Positions 1 to 7,594 of a DNA stretch of 62,281 nt are shown here, piece after piece; position 1 is the first letter of the stretch; each line of letters begins with the position of its first letter. Origin of the DNA: Gemmobacter serpentinus. Its GTDB lineage: Bacteria > Pseudomonadota > Alphaproteobacteria > Rhodobacterales > Rhodobacteraceae. The stretch lies in the NCBI RefSeq assembly GCF_008973825.1, contig NZ_WCHR01000039.1:1-62281 (forward strand). Reading direction: 5' to 3'. A program made the translations under genes and the position numbers. The notes below the pieces were generated by a model. It made no database searches. It was not told the origin of the DNA and worked only from the letters and a program-made list of their open reading frames with translations.

Positions 1-96
1 CAGACCCAGACCCAGACCCAGACCCAGACCCAGACCCAGACCCAGACCCAGACCCAGACCCAGACCCAGACCCAGACCCAGACCCAGACCCAGACC
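1..96. repeat. Hexanucleotide tandem repeat (CAGACC)16 at window edge
   Basis: Sixteen perfect copies of CAGACC fill the first 96 bases and stop abruptly at CTACC. The array reaches base 1, so its true length is unknown. A six-base period keeps reading frame, but I see no gene reading through it. It may be a genuine microsatellite or an assembly edge. Confidence 0.95.
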
Positions 97-239
97 TACC
101 TTCCCGTTAACACCCGCGCAAGCGAGATTGCAGGTATTGGGCCCCGGTCAGGCGAGACATTCCTTCGCCCATCGCGGCGTTCGCCCAAGGGCAAATTCCC
201 TCGTTCGGACACCCGATCAGCCGCTTCCGGCAAGATCCC

Positions 240-496
240 TGTCAATCGGCATCCAGACGGCCCCCAGATCGGCGTCCCTAAGTGCCCCCTTTGGCGAGCG
301 GATGAGCAGGCCCATGGCGGCGTAGCTTTCCAGCTGGCGCAGCCGTCACGGGCCTTCGCTTCGGGGGGTGTTCAGGCTCGGGTTTTGGATGCGCCAACTG
401 ACGTTGTCGGTCTCGACGATGTCGCAGTGGTGGGTGGGGTCCCATTTGGACGCCGATCAACCCAGAAGCGGGGTCCTTATTGCAAGCCGTTCAACA
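240..496 (-). mobile_element. Internally deleted IS21-family relic
   Basis: Seen: the element starts with TGTCAATCGGC at 240 and, read inward on the minus strand from 496, with TGTTGAACGGC, giving TG...CA ends. Inside are several copies of a GCCGATC / GGCGTCCA-type subterminal motif, and on the minus strand a fragment that looks like the C-terminus of an IstB helper ATPase. The 7-bp direct repeat AGATCCC occurs at 233-239 and 497-503. Known: IS21-family elements have TG/CA ends, repeated subterminal motifs and short target duplications. Inference: nearly all of istA and istB has been deleted, leaving a 257-bp non-autonomous remnant. The exact boundary is uncertain by a few bases because the matching flank extends to 11 bp. 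Confidence 0.6.
346..447 (-). pseudogene. istB C-terminal fragment (IS21 helper ATPase)
   Basis: A 33-codon minus-strand frame ends at a stop at 346-348 and contains HHCDIVETDNVSWRIQN. This resembles the HHC(D/E)I(V/I)ETGN-SWRFKN C-terminus of IS21 IstB proteins as I remember the family. Upstream the frame meets a stop and then terminal-type IS sequence, so the ATPase domain is gone. It is not expected to be functional. Confidence 0.5.
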
Positions 497-823
497 AGAT
501 CCCTGCCAGACTGCGGCACGATCTGGACCTGCCCCATGATCTGAGCACAGGCCCGCTCAAGGCCACAAGCGCAGCCATGCAGGTCAGGATCCGACCAACG
601 CCTGCCCCCCGCGCCGCAGGCGCAACACCGGCCCTGGACGGCTGCCGGGCCTCGGCAGGTCAAGGCAAAGCCTGTGCGCGGTGGTCAATCGCCGCCGATT
701 TGCCCGACTGGGACCTTGCAGCCCTGCAAGCGCCACGCGAATTAGCTTGACCTTTGCGCCCCCCTTCTGTTGAACCACGCCTGACCCGCAGGGGTGCAGG
801 CTGCAAACGACGGTGGGATGCGG

Positions 824-2707
824 ATGGAAGATCAGAACAAGAACCTCATTCTTGCAACCGTGCTCAGTTTCCTTGTGATTCTGGGCTGGTTCTGGATGTT
901 CCCCCCGCCGGAGCCGGTGGTGGACCCCAATGCCCCGGTGGCTGGCCAGACGGCGCAGGCCCCGGCGGCAGGTGCCGCGACAAGCCCCGTGGCCCCGGCC
1001 GATCAGGGTGGCATCGCCGCCGTGCCGCAAGCCCCGCGCCTGAAGATCGATACGCCGACCTTGCAAGGCTCGATTTCGCTGTCGGGCGGCCGGATCGACG
1101 ATCTGAGCCTGAAGAATTACAAGGTCACGCTTGATCCGGGGTCGGACATCGTCCGCCTGCTGTCGCCGGTTGGCGAACCCAATGCCTATTACGCGCTTTA
1201 CGGATGGGCGGCGGGCGGCAACCTGGCGGCAACCGATGCCCCTGGTGCCAGCACCGAATGGACCATTGCCGAAGGCAGCACGCTGTCGCCGGGCCAGCCA
1301 GTCAAGCTGGAATGGCAGAATGGCAAGGGCCTGACCTTCACCCGCACCATCGCGATCGATGACGATTACATGTTCTCGATCACCGATGGCGTGCGCAATG
1401 ACAGCGCTGAACCTGCCACCCTGCAGCCTTACGGCGTCGTGGCGCGCCATGGCAAACCGGCCGATCTGCAAAACTTCTACGTCCTGCATGAAGGCGTGGT
1501 GGGTCGGATCGACGGCACCCTGCAGGAAGTGAAATACAAAGCTCTGGACGACATGCCGGTCGTCGCCCATGAGGGCGCACAGGCCGAGGTGCATGAGGCC
1601 ACCAAGGATGGCTGGCTGGGCTTTACCGACAAATACTGGATGACGGTTCTGGTGCCCGAACAGGGCAAGCCCTTCACCGCAGTCGCGAAATATGACGCGC
1701 GTTCGGGCATCTATCAGACCGAGACCCGCCTTCCCGCGGTCACCGTGGCACCGGGTGCCGCGACTGAGGTGACCTCGCAATTGTTTGCGGGCGCCAAGGA
1801 ATGGGAAGCGATCCGCTACTATCAGAATGACCCCAGCCTGCTGGAGCGCGTGTTCGGCCAGAAGGTCGATCCGGCACGGGCGCAGATCGGCGGCTTCATC
1901 GATTCCATCGACTGGGGCTGGTTCTTCTTCTTCACCAAACCGATTTTCTGGGTGTTGCACACGCTGCATGGCTGGATCGGCAATATGGGCCTTGCGATCA
2001 TCGCGCTGACTTTCGTGCTGAAACTGATCGTGCTGCCGCTGGCCTATAAATCCTATGTCTCGATGGCGCGGATGAAAGAGCTGCAGCCCGAGATGGAGGC
2101 GCTGAAAGAACGCGCGGGCGATGACCGCGCCAAGCTGCAGAAGGAAATGATGCAGCTTTACAAGGACAAGAAGGTCAATCCGGCGGCGGGCTGTTTGCCG
2201 ATCCTGATCCAGATTCCGATCTTCTTCAGCCTTTACAAAGTGATCTTCGTCACGCTGGAACTGCGCCACGCGCCGTTTGTCGGCTGGCTGAAAGACCTGT
2301 CGGCCCCCGATCCATCCTCGCTTTACAACCTGTTCGGGCTGCTGCCCTGGGCGGGCCCGGATCACCCATCGCTGCTGGCCACGATCTTCATCGGGGCGCT
2401 GCCGATCCTGCTCGGCGTGTCGATGTGGCTGCAACAGAAGCTGAACCCGGCACCCACCGATGCGGCACAGGCCATGGTCTTTGCCTGGATGCCCTGGGTG
2501 TTCATGTTCATGCTGGGCAGCTTTGCCTCGGGTCTGGTGCTCTACTGGATCACCAACAACACCATCACCTTCCTGCAGCAATATACGATCATGCGCAGCC
2601 ATGGGCACAAGCCGGACCTGTTCGGAAACATAAAGGCGGGATTCAAGAAGAAACCCGCCGAGGCCAAGGCCGCCGCCGCGAAGGCCCCGGCGAAAGGCAA
2701 GAAATGA
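824..2707 (+). CDS. yidC: Membrane protein insertase YidC
   Basis: YidC inserts and folds inner-membrane proteins, alone or with SecYEG. The product is 627 aa, normal for Gram-negative YidC. It has an N-terminal anchor (about residues 7-23), a large periplasmic beta domain to about residue 345, and the conserved C-terminal core with the WGWFFFF, MGLAIIALTFVLK and NPAAGCLPILIQIP motifs. It ends in a Lys/Ala-rich tail. I chose ATG 824 because it gives the canonical M-E-D-Q-N-K-N start; ATG 818 and an ATG at 794 are alternatives. It is the first gene of an overlapping run, its stop overlapping the MOSC start by 4 nt. Confidence 0.96.
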   Translation: MEDQNKNLILATVLSFLVILGWFWMFPPPEPVVDPNAPVAGQTAQAPAAGAATSPVAPADQGGIAAVPQAPRLKIDTPTLQGSISLSGGRIDDLSLKNYKVTLDPGSDIVRLLSPVGEPNAYYALYGWAAGGNLAATDAPGASTEWTIAEGSTLSPGQPVKLEWQNGKGLTFTRTIAIDDDYMFSITDGVRNDSAEPATLQPYGVVARHGKPADLQNFYVLHEGVVGRIDGTLQEVKYKALDDMPVVAHEGAQAEVHEATKDGWLGFTDKYWMTVLVPEQGKPFTAVAKYDARSGIYQTETRLPAVTVAPGAATEVTSQLFAGAKEWEAIRYYQNDPSLLERVFGQKVDPARAQIGGFIDSIDWGWFFFFTKPIFWVLHTLHGWIGNMGLAIIALTFVLKLIVLPLAYKSYVSMARMKELQPEMEALKERAGDDRAKLQKEMMQLYKDKKVNPAAGCLPILIQIPIFFSLYKVIFVTLELRHAPFVGWLKDLSAPDPSSLYNLFGLLPWAGPDHPSLLATIFIGALPILLGVSMWLQQKLNPAPTDAAQAMVFAWMPWVFMFMLGSFASGLVLYWITNNTITFLQQYTIMRSHGHKPDLFGNIKAGFKKKPAEAKAAAAKAPAKGKK

Positions 2708-3450
2708 CGGCACGGCTCTCTCTGATCTGCCGTCACCCGATCAAGAGCCACGGACGCGAAGACCTCGCGTCCGTTCGGCTTTTGGCGGGCGAGGGCCTGC
2801 CATGGGACCGCTTCTGGGCGGTGGCCCATGATGCGGCCAAGCTGCGCGATGGCTGGAGCCCTTGCGTCAACTTCGCGCGCGGGGCCAAGGCCCCTGCCCT
2901 GATGGCGATCACCTGCGCGCTGGAGGAAGACAGCCGCACCGTGACCCTGCATCACCCCGAACGCGGCAGTTTCCGCCTGCGCCCGGACGTGGCCGAGGAT
3001 CTGCCGGGATTTCTGGACTGGGTCACCCCGCTGAACCCGCCGGGCCGGGCGATGCCTGCGCGCATCGTCAGCGCCGGCCGCGCGATGACCGACAGCGACT
3101 GGCCTTCGGTCTCGATCCTGAACATGGCCTCACTGGCGGAACTGTCCACCCGGATGGGGATTGATCTGTCGCCCCATCGCTTCCGGGGCAATCTCTGGAT
3201 CGAGGGCTGGGCCCCCTGGGCGGAATGGGATCTGCTGGGCAAACGCCTGCGCATCGGCGACGCGGTGCTGGAGGTGCGCGAACGCATCACCCGCTGCAAC
3301 GCCACCAAGGTGGATGTCGAGACGGGCGTGCTGCATGGCGATACGCTGGGCAGTCTGCAAGGCCATTACGGCCACAAGGATTTCGGGGTCTATGCCGAGG
3401 TCATCGAAGGGGGCAGCATCGCCCTTGGACAAGAGGTTGTGCTGCAATGA
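2704..3450 (+). CDS. MOSC domain-containing protein
   Basis: This 248-aa protein has a MOSC fold. MOSC proteins are related to the C-terminal domain of molybdenum cofactor sulfurases and bind sulfur at a conserved cysteine. An R-C-N-A-T-K motif places that cysteine at about residue 198, inside a conserved block from residue 170 to 240. There is no aminotransferase domain and no ferredoxin domain, so it is a stand-alone MOSC protein of unknown substrate. ATGA overlaps join it to yidC upstream and engB downstream, implying translational coupling. A role in metal-sulfur cofactor handling is inference from the family. Confidence 0.88.
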   Translation: MTARLSLICRHPIKSHGREDLASVRLLAGEGLPWDRFWAVAHDAAKLRDGWSPCVNFARGAKAPALMAITCALEEDSRTVTLHHPERGSFRLRPDVAEDLPGFLDWVTPLNPPGRAMPARIVSAGRAMTDSDWPSVSILNMASLAELSTRMGIDLSPHRFRGNLWIEGWAPWAEWDLLGKRLRIGDAVLEVRERITRCNATKVDVETGVLHGDTLGSLQGHYGHKDFGVYAEVIEGGSIALGQEVVLQ

Positions 3451-4097
3451 ACCTTCCCTTCCCCATCGTCGCCGAGCCCGATGATTTCGCGCGCGAGCGT
3501 GGGCGGCTGCTGTTTGCGGGGCCGGTCGATTTCGTCAAGGGCGTGGTCGCCATGTCTGGCCTGCCGCCGGCCGACCGGATCGAGGTCTGCTTTGCGGGCC
3601 GGTCCAATGTCGGGAAATCCAGCCTGATCAATGCGCTGACCACGCGCAAAAGCCTGGCTCGCGCCTCCAACACGCCGGGGCGGACGCAAGAGATCAACTA
3701 TTTCGCGCTTGGCGAAAGCCGCTATCTGGTTGACCTTCCGGGCTATGGCTATGCCGAGGCGCCGGTTGCCACCGTGGCGAAATGGCAGACGCTGCTGAAG
3801 GCCTATCTGCAAGGCCGTCAGACCCTGCGCCGGGCTTTCGTGCTGATCGATTCGCGCCATGGCGTGATGAAGGTCGATGACGAGATCATGACCCTGCTGG
3901 ACCGAAGCGCCGTGACCTTCCAGGTGGTGATGACCAAGATGGACAAGCTGTCGCGCCCTGAACGGGAGAAGAATCTGGATCAGGTTCGTGCCGCGCTCGC
4001 CAAACACCCCGCCGCCTATCCCGAGATCGTCATGACCTCGTCCGAAAAGGGCGACGGGATCGAGACACTGCGCGCGCTGATCGCGGGGCTGGAATGA
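3447..4097 (+). CDS. engB: Ribosome biogenesis GTPase EngB (YihA/YsxC)
   Basis: This 216-aa TRAFAC-class GTPase is needed for large ribosomal subunit assembly. The G1 loop GRSNVGKSS is at residues 51-59, followed by the switch region NTPGRTQEINYF, G3 in DLPGYGYAE and G4 in TKMDKLS. The length fits the family. The start at 3447 overlaps the MOSC stop (ATGA), and the stop overlaps crcB in the same way. Adjacency of a GTPase for ribosome assembly to YidC is common in proteobacteria. Confidence 0.95.
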   Translation: MNLPFPIVAEPDDFARERGRLLFAGPVDFVKGVVAMSGLPPADRIEVCFAGRSNVGKSSLINALTTRKSLARASNTPGRTQEINYFALGESRYLVDLPGYGYAEAPVATVAKWQTLLKAYLQGRQTLRRAFVLIDSRHGVMKVDDEIMTLLDRSAVTFQVVMTKMDKLSRPEREKNLDQVRAALAKHPAAYPEIVMTSSEKGDGIETLRALIAGLE

Positions 4098-4471
4098 GCA
4101 TTCCGGCATGGGTTCAGGTCGCAATGGGCGGGGCCACGGGCTCCGTCTTGCGCTATGGCATGAACCTTGCCGTGCCGCGCATCGCCGGGATGGGCTTTCC
4201 CTGGCATACGCTGGTGATCAATGTGCTGGGATCTGGCATGATGGGCGTGGTCATGGTCTGGCTGGCCCATCGTGGCCACCAGCATCTGGCACCGCTGCTG
4301 ATGACCGGGATCCTGGGTGGTTTCACCACCTTCTCGGCCTTTTCGATGGATACGATGCTGTTGGCAGAGCGGGGGCAGCATCTGGCCGCCCTTGCCTATG
4401 TCGCGGCCTCTGTCCTGCTTTCTCTGGCGGCCTTTGCCCTCGCCGCCCAACTGACCCGGAGTCTCGCATGA
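4094..4471 (+). CDS. crcB: Fluoride efflux channel CrcB (Fluc)
   Basis: This 125-aa protein with four predicted membrane helices forms a dimeric fluoride channel that protects cytoplasmic enzymes. The diagnostic block G-G-F-T-T-F-S-A-F sits near residue 76, and the N-terminal G-G-A-T-G-S-V-L-R-Y matches the family. One copy is sufficient because Fluc acts as an antiparallel homodimer. It is embedded in the overlapping operon with no separate promoter space, so no fluoride riboswitch precedes it here. Confidence 0.94.
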   Translation: MSIPAWVQVAMGGATGSVLRYGMNLAVPRIAGMGFPWHTLVINVLGSGMMGVVMVWLAHRGHQHLAPLLMTGILGGFTTFSAFSMDTMLLAERGQHLAALAYVAASVLLSLAAFALAAQLTRSLA

Positions 4472-5505
4472 GCGGCGTCAACCTGTTGACCGTATCCACT
4501 GAAGAGGGCGAACAGCGCCTTGACCGCTGGTTCAAGCGGCGTTTCCCGCAGATCAGCCAGGGCCATGTCGAAAAGATGTGCCGCACCGGGCAGGTCCGGG
4601 TCGATGGTGCGCGCGCCAAGGCCTCTGATCGCGTGGTGCCGGGCATGGTGATCCGCGTGCCCCCCCTGCCCGATGCCGAGGCCCCGAGCCGGGTAAAGCC
4701 GTCGGGCATCAGCGCCGCCGATGCCAAGATGATCCAGGACTGCGTCATCTTCAAAGACGAGCACATGATCGTGCTGAACAAGCCGCCGGGGTTGCCCTCA
4801 CAAGGTGGCTCTGGTCAGGGCGACCGCCATGTCGATGGACTCACCGAGGCGCTGAAATTTGGCTACAAGGACCGGCCTAAGCTGGTGCATCGGCTGGACA
4901 AGGACACTTCCGGCCTGTTGATGCTGGCGCGCACCGATCGCGTGGCGCGCGCGCTTTCGGAAAGCCTGCGCCATCGCAACACCCGCAAGATTTATTGGGC
5001 GGTGGTGGCCGGTGTGCCGCATCCGCGTCAGGGCAGCATCAAATACGGGCTGCAAAAGGGTGGCGGCCGCGGCGAACATGAAAAGATGATCTGTATCCAT
5101 CCCGCCAAGATGGGCGATCACCCCGAGGCCAAGCGCGCCCATACCGACTACTTTACGCTGTGGTTCCTGGGCACCCGTCTCAGCTGGATGGCGCTGGAGC
5201 CGATCACCGGCCGCACCCACCAGCTGCGCGCCCATATGGCCGAATTCGGCCACCCGATCCTTGGCGATGGCAAATATGGTGGCTCCGGCACTGAAAACCT
5301 TGGCGATGGCTGGGGCGCGGGGTCAGGCGGCGATCTGTCGCGCAAGCTGCATCTCCATGCCCGCCGCCTGACGGTGGAACATCCGATCCTGAAAACCGAA
5401 ATGACTTTCACCGCCCCCCTGCCCGAGCATATGCAGCGCACCTGGAAGCTGATGGACTGGAAAGAGGGCGACGTGCCGGAAGATCCGTTCGAGAAGCTGC
5501 ACTGA
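4468..5505 (+). CDS. rluC: RluA-family 23S rRNA pseudouridine synthase (RluC/D-like)
   Basis: This 345-aa enzyme converts uridine to pseudouridine in large-subunit rRNA. An S4 RNA-binding domain covers about residues 15-70, and the catalytic domain carries H-R-L-D-K-D-T-S-G with the catalytic Asp near residue 144. The later G-R-T-H-Q-L-R-A-H motif is also present. The ATG at 4468 overlaps the crcB stop. Length and S4 domain favour RluC or RluD over RluA, but the target uridines cannot be read from sequence, so the symbol is tentative. Confidence 0.9.
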   Translation: MSGVNLLTVSTEEGEQRLDRWFKRRFPQISQGHVEKMCRTGQVRVDGARAKASDRVVPGMVIRVPPLPDAEAPSRVKPSGISAADAKMIQDCVIFKDEHMIVLNKPPGLPSQGGSGQGDRHVDGLTEALKFGYKDRPKLVHRLDKDTSGLLMLARTDRVARALSESLRHRNTRKIYWAVVAGVPHPRQGSIKYGLQKGGGRGEHEKMICIHPAKMGDHPEAKRAHTDYFTLWFLGTRLSWMALEPITGRTHQLRAHMAEFGHPILGDGKYGGSGTENLGDGWGAGSGGDLSRKLHLHARRLTVEHPILKTEMTFTAPLPEHMQRTWKLMDWKEGDVPEDPFEKLH

Positions 5506-5506
5506 C

Positions 5507-6214
5507 ATGTCGGCCTGGAAACCAAAACGATTCTGGAAGGAAGCCACCGTTGCTGCCGTCGAGGGGGGGTTTGCCGTTCTGCTGGACGGGCGGGCGGTCA
5601 AGACCCCCGCCAAGACCGCATTGATCCTGCCAACCGAGGGTCTGGCCCAGCTGGTGGCGGCGGAATGGGACGCGCAAGAGGAAAAGGTCTTGCCCGAGAC
5701 CATGCCCGCCACGCGCACCGCCAATTCCGCCATCGACAAGGTTCAGGTGCATTTCAGCGAAGTCGCTGAAATGCTTGCCGAATATGGCGGCACCGACCTC
5801 CTGTGCTACCGCGCCGAGGGCCCCGCGCCGCTGGTGCAGCGGCAGGCTGATGGCTGGGATCCGTTGCTGGAATGGGCGCGGGCGCGCTATGATGCGCCGC
5901 TGGCCACCACATCGGGCGTGATGTTCGTGGCGCAGCCCCCCGGCAGCTTGGCTGCGCTGCGGCAGGCGCTGTTCGATCAGACCCCTTTCCAGCTTGCCGG
6001 GCTGCACGATCTGATCGCGATTTCGGGCTCGCTTGTGCTGGGGCTGGCGGTGGCCGAAGGTCGGCTCAGTGCCGATCAGGCTTTCGACCTCAGTCGAATC
6101 GATGAGCATTGGCAAATCGAGCAATGGGGCACGGATGAAGAGGCCGCAGAGCAAGAAACGCTCAAGCGTCAAGGCCTGCAAGAGGCTGCCCGATTCCACG
6201 CATTGTGTCGATAA
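5507..6214 (+). CDS. ATP12-family F1-ATPase assembly chaperone
   Basis: This 235-aa protein matches the ATP12 family, which binds the F1 alpha subunit during assembly of ATP synthase in mitochondria and alphaproteobacteria. Diagnostic features are the N-terminal W-K-P-K-R-F-W-K start, the L-D-G-R-A-V-K-T-P-A-K block near residue 27, and a C-terminal region with A-I-S-G-S-L-V-L-G-L-A-V. It starts one base after the rluC stop, so it closes the yidC operon. I saw no obvious terminator directly after it. Confidence 0.9.
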   Translation: MSAWKPKRFWKEATVAAVEGGFAVLLDGRAVKTPAKTALILPTEGLAQLVAAEWDAQEEKVLPETMPATRTANSAIDKVQVHFSEVAEMLAEYGGTDLLCYRAEGPAPLVQRQADGWDPLLEWARARYDAPLATTSGVMFVAQPPGSLAALRQALFDQTPFQLAGLHDLIAISGSLVLGLAVAEGRLSADQAFDLSRIDEHWQIEQWGTDEEAAEQETLKRQGLQEAARFHALCR

Positions 6215-6457
6215 CAATCTTGCCCAAGCGATAATCAGTTCATCTGCTTATTGCGCAAGTTCCGTATGTTTGCACCCAAATCAGCACTGTTAGCGCTAAC
6301 CTAAGGGTTTCGCTTGACGATCCAAAGCGCTTTGCAGGAGACTGGCCGACACTGAGACGCGGATATGTTTGCATATCCGCCATCGGACAACCGTCCCCGC
6401 AAAGGGGATCCATAAATCACCGCCCGAAAACGGGTGGATACTCAGGAAGAGGTACGC
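6215..6457 (+). promoter_or_regulatory. Leader and control region of aapJ
   Basis: This 243-bp gap holds the aapJ promoter region. It contains two 12-bp perfect palindromes (6289-6300 GTTAGCGCTAAC and 6323-6334 CAAAGCGCTTTG), a 9-bp stem-loop (6359-6367 with 6372-6380) and a strong ribosome binding site AGGAAGAGG just before the start at 6458. The first palindrome resembles operators of LacI-family regulators. I could not fix the promoter hexamers. Confidence 0.55.
6289..6300. promoter_or_regulatory. Palindromic operator-like site GTTAGCGCTAAC
   Basis: This is a perfect 12-bp palindrome about 160 bp before aapJ. The core TTAGCGCTAA is the classic shape of LacI/GalR-family operators. No LacI-type gene lies in the window, so any regulator would act from elsewhere. 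Confidence 0.45.
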
Positions 6458-7474
6458 ATGAAAAAATCCGTATTCCTTGGCACGCTGTCGGCTGCCGCCC
6501 TTTTTGCGGGCATCGCTGGCGCGGGCACGCTGGAGGATGTGAAGGCGCGTGGCGTTCTGAACTGCGGCGTCAACGTCGGCCTCACCGGATTCGGTGCGCC
6601 GGATGCCAATGGCAACTATCAGGGCTTTGACGTCGCACTTTGCAAGGCTGTGGCTGCTGCCGTTCTGGGCGATGCTTCCAAGGTGAAATATGCACCGACC
6701 ACCGGCGAGACCCGCTTCACCGCGCTGGCCTCGGGCGAAGTGGATGTGCTGATCCGCAACTCCACCTGGACCTTCTCGCGCGATGTCGACCTGAAGTTCG
6801 ATTTCGTGGGCGTCAACTATTATGACGGCCAGGGGTTCATGGTGAAGAAGGATCTGGGCGTGTCCTCCGCAAAGGAACTGGATGGCGCGACCGTCTGCAT
6901 CCAGACCGGCACCACGACCGAGCTGAACCTGGCCGACTTCTTCAAGGCCAATAACCTGACCTATACGCCGGTGACCGTGGCCGACGATTCCGAAGGTCAG
7001 CGCCAGTATCTGGCCGGTGCCTGCGACGCCTATACCACCGATGCCTCGGGTCTTGCCGCTTCGCGCGCCACCATGCCGGATGCCGACAATCACATCATTC
7101 TGCCCGAGATCATCTCGAAAGAGCCGCTTGGCCCGCTGGTGCGCCATGGCGACAACGTCTGGGGCGATGTGGTGCGCTGGACCTTCTTCGCGCTGGTTGC
7201 AGCCGAAGAATATGGCGTGAACAAGGCCAATATCGAAGAGGTCGCCTCGACCACCACCAACCCGGAAGTCAAGCGCCTGCTGGGCACCGAAGGTGATCTG
7301 GGTGCCATGCTGGGTCTGGACAAGGAATGGGCCAAGCGCGCCATTGCCGCCAATGGCAACTATGGCGAAATCTTCGAGGCCAATATCGGCTCCGCCACCC
7401 CGATCAAACTGGCGCGCGGCCTGAACGCGCTCTGGACCCAGGGTGGCCTGCAATACGCCCCGCCCTTCCGCTAA
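6458..7474 (+). CDS. aapJ: General L-amino acid ABC transporter, substrate-binding protein AapJ/BztA
   Basis: This 338-aa periplasmic receptor of the polar amino acid ABC transporter (Asp, Glu, Asn, Gln and broader) has a signal peptide M-K-K-S-V-F-L-G-T-L ending around residue 22. The family block F-D-V-A-L-C-K-A-V-A-A-A-V-L-G-D and the ligand-site motif near T-T-E-L-N-L-A-D are visible. ATG 6458 is chosen for its good ribosome binding site; an upstream in-frame ATG at 6434 would spoil the signal peptide. A stem-loop follows the stop, as is common where the binding protein is made in excess over the permease. Confidence 0.95.
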   Translation: MKKSVFLGTLSAAALFAGIAGAGTLEDVKARGVLNCGVNVGLTGFGAPDANGNYQGFDVALCKAVAAAVLGDASKVKYAPTTGETRFTALASGEVDVLIRNSTWTFSRDVDLKFDFVGVNYYDGQGFMVKKDLGVSSAKELDGATVCIQTGTTTELNLADFFKANNLTYTPVTVADDSEGQRQYLAGACDAYTTDASGLAASRATMPDADNHIILPEIISKEPLGPLVRHGDNVWGDVVRWTFFALVAAEEYGVNKANIEEVASTTTNPEVKRLLGTEGDLGAMLGLDKEWAKRAIAANGNYGEIFEANIGSATPIKLARGLNALWTQGGLQYAPPFR

Positions 7475-7489
7475 GATCGACGGGAACCG

Positions 7490-7515
7490 ACAGGGGCGCA
7501 AATTTGCGCCCCTGT
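7490..7515 (+). terminator. Stem-loop between aapJ and aapQ
   Basis: A 13+13 perfect inverted repeat (ACAGGGGCGCAAA / TTTGCGCCCCTGT) lies 15 bp after the aapJ stop. No strong T-run follows on the plus strand, so it may stabilise the aapJ mRNA or cause partial termination rather than full termination. Confidence 0.7.
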
Positions 7516-7594
7516 CCATAAAAGAAGACTGAAATCCTGACCCATTTGAGGCCCCGACAGAATGGGCCGGGCAGGATCAGGGGGTACGCTCAAC

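Larger units (their letters stand above)
97..823. other. Gene-poor stretch upstream of yidC
   Basis: I recognise no intact gene here. Its one interpretable piece is the IS21-type relic at 240-496. The remaining 97-239 and 497-823 give only short open frames with no recognisable family. The rnpA and rpmH genes that often precede yidC are not visible in this stretch. The yidC promoter should lie here, but I could not pick one convincingly. Confidence 0.6.

Noticed and set aside
385-750. 121-codon plus-strand frame before yidC
   Set aside because: It crosses the right edge of the IS21 relic and its target duplication and has no recognisable family, so it is a chance frame.
739-775. TTGACC-N17-TTGAAC as yidC promoter
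   Set aside because: The -10 is too far from consensus and the region is disturbed by the IS relic; I could not support it.
584-2713. 709-codon open frame opposite yidC
   Set aside because: It is antisense to the conserved yidC frame, has no recognisable family and shows the Arg/His/Gln-rich composition typical of the reverse frame of GC-rich genes.
4094-4471. Fluoride riboswitch in front of crcB
   Set aside because: crcB starts inside the engB stop codon, so there is no untranslated space for one.
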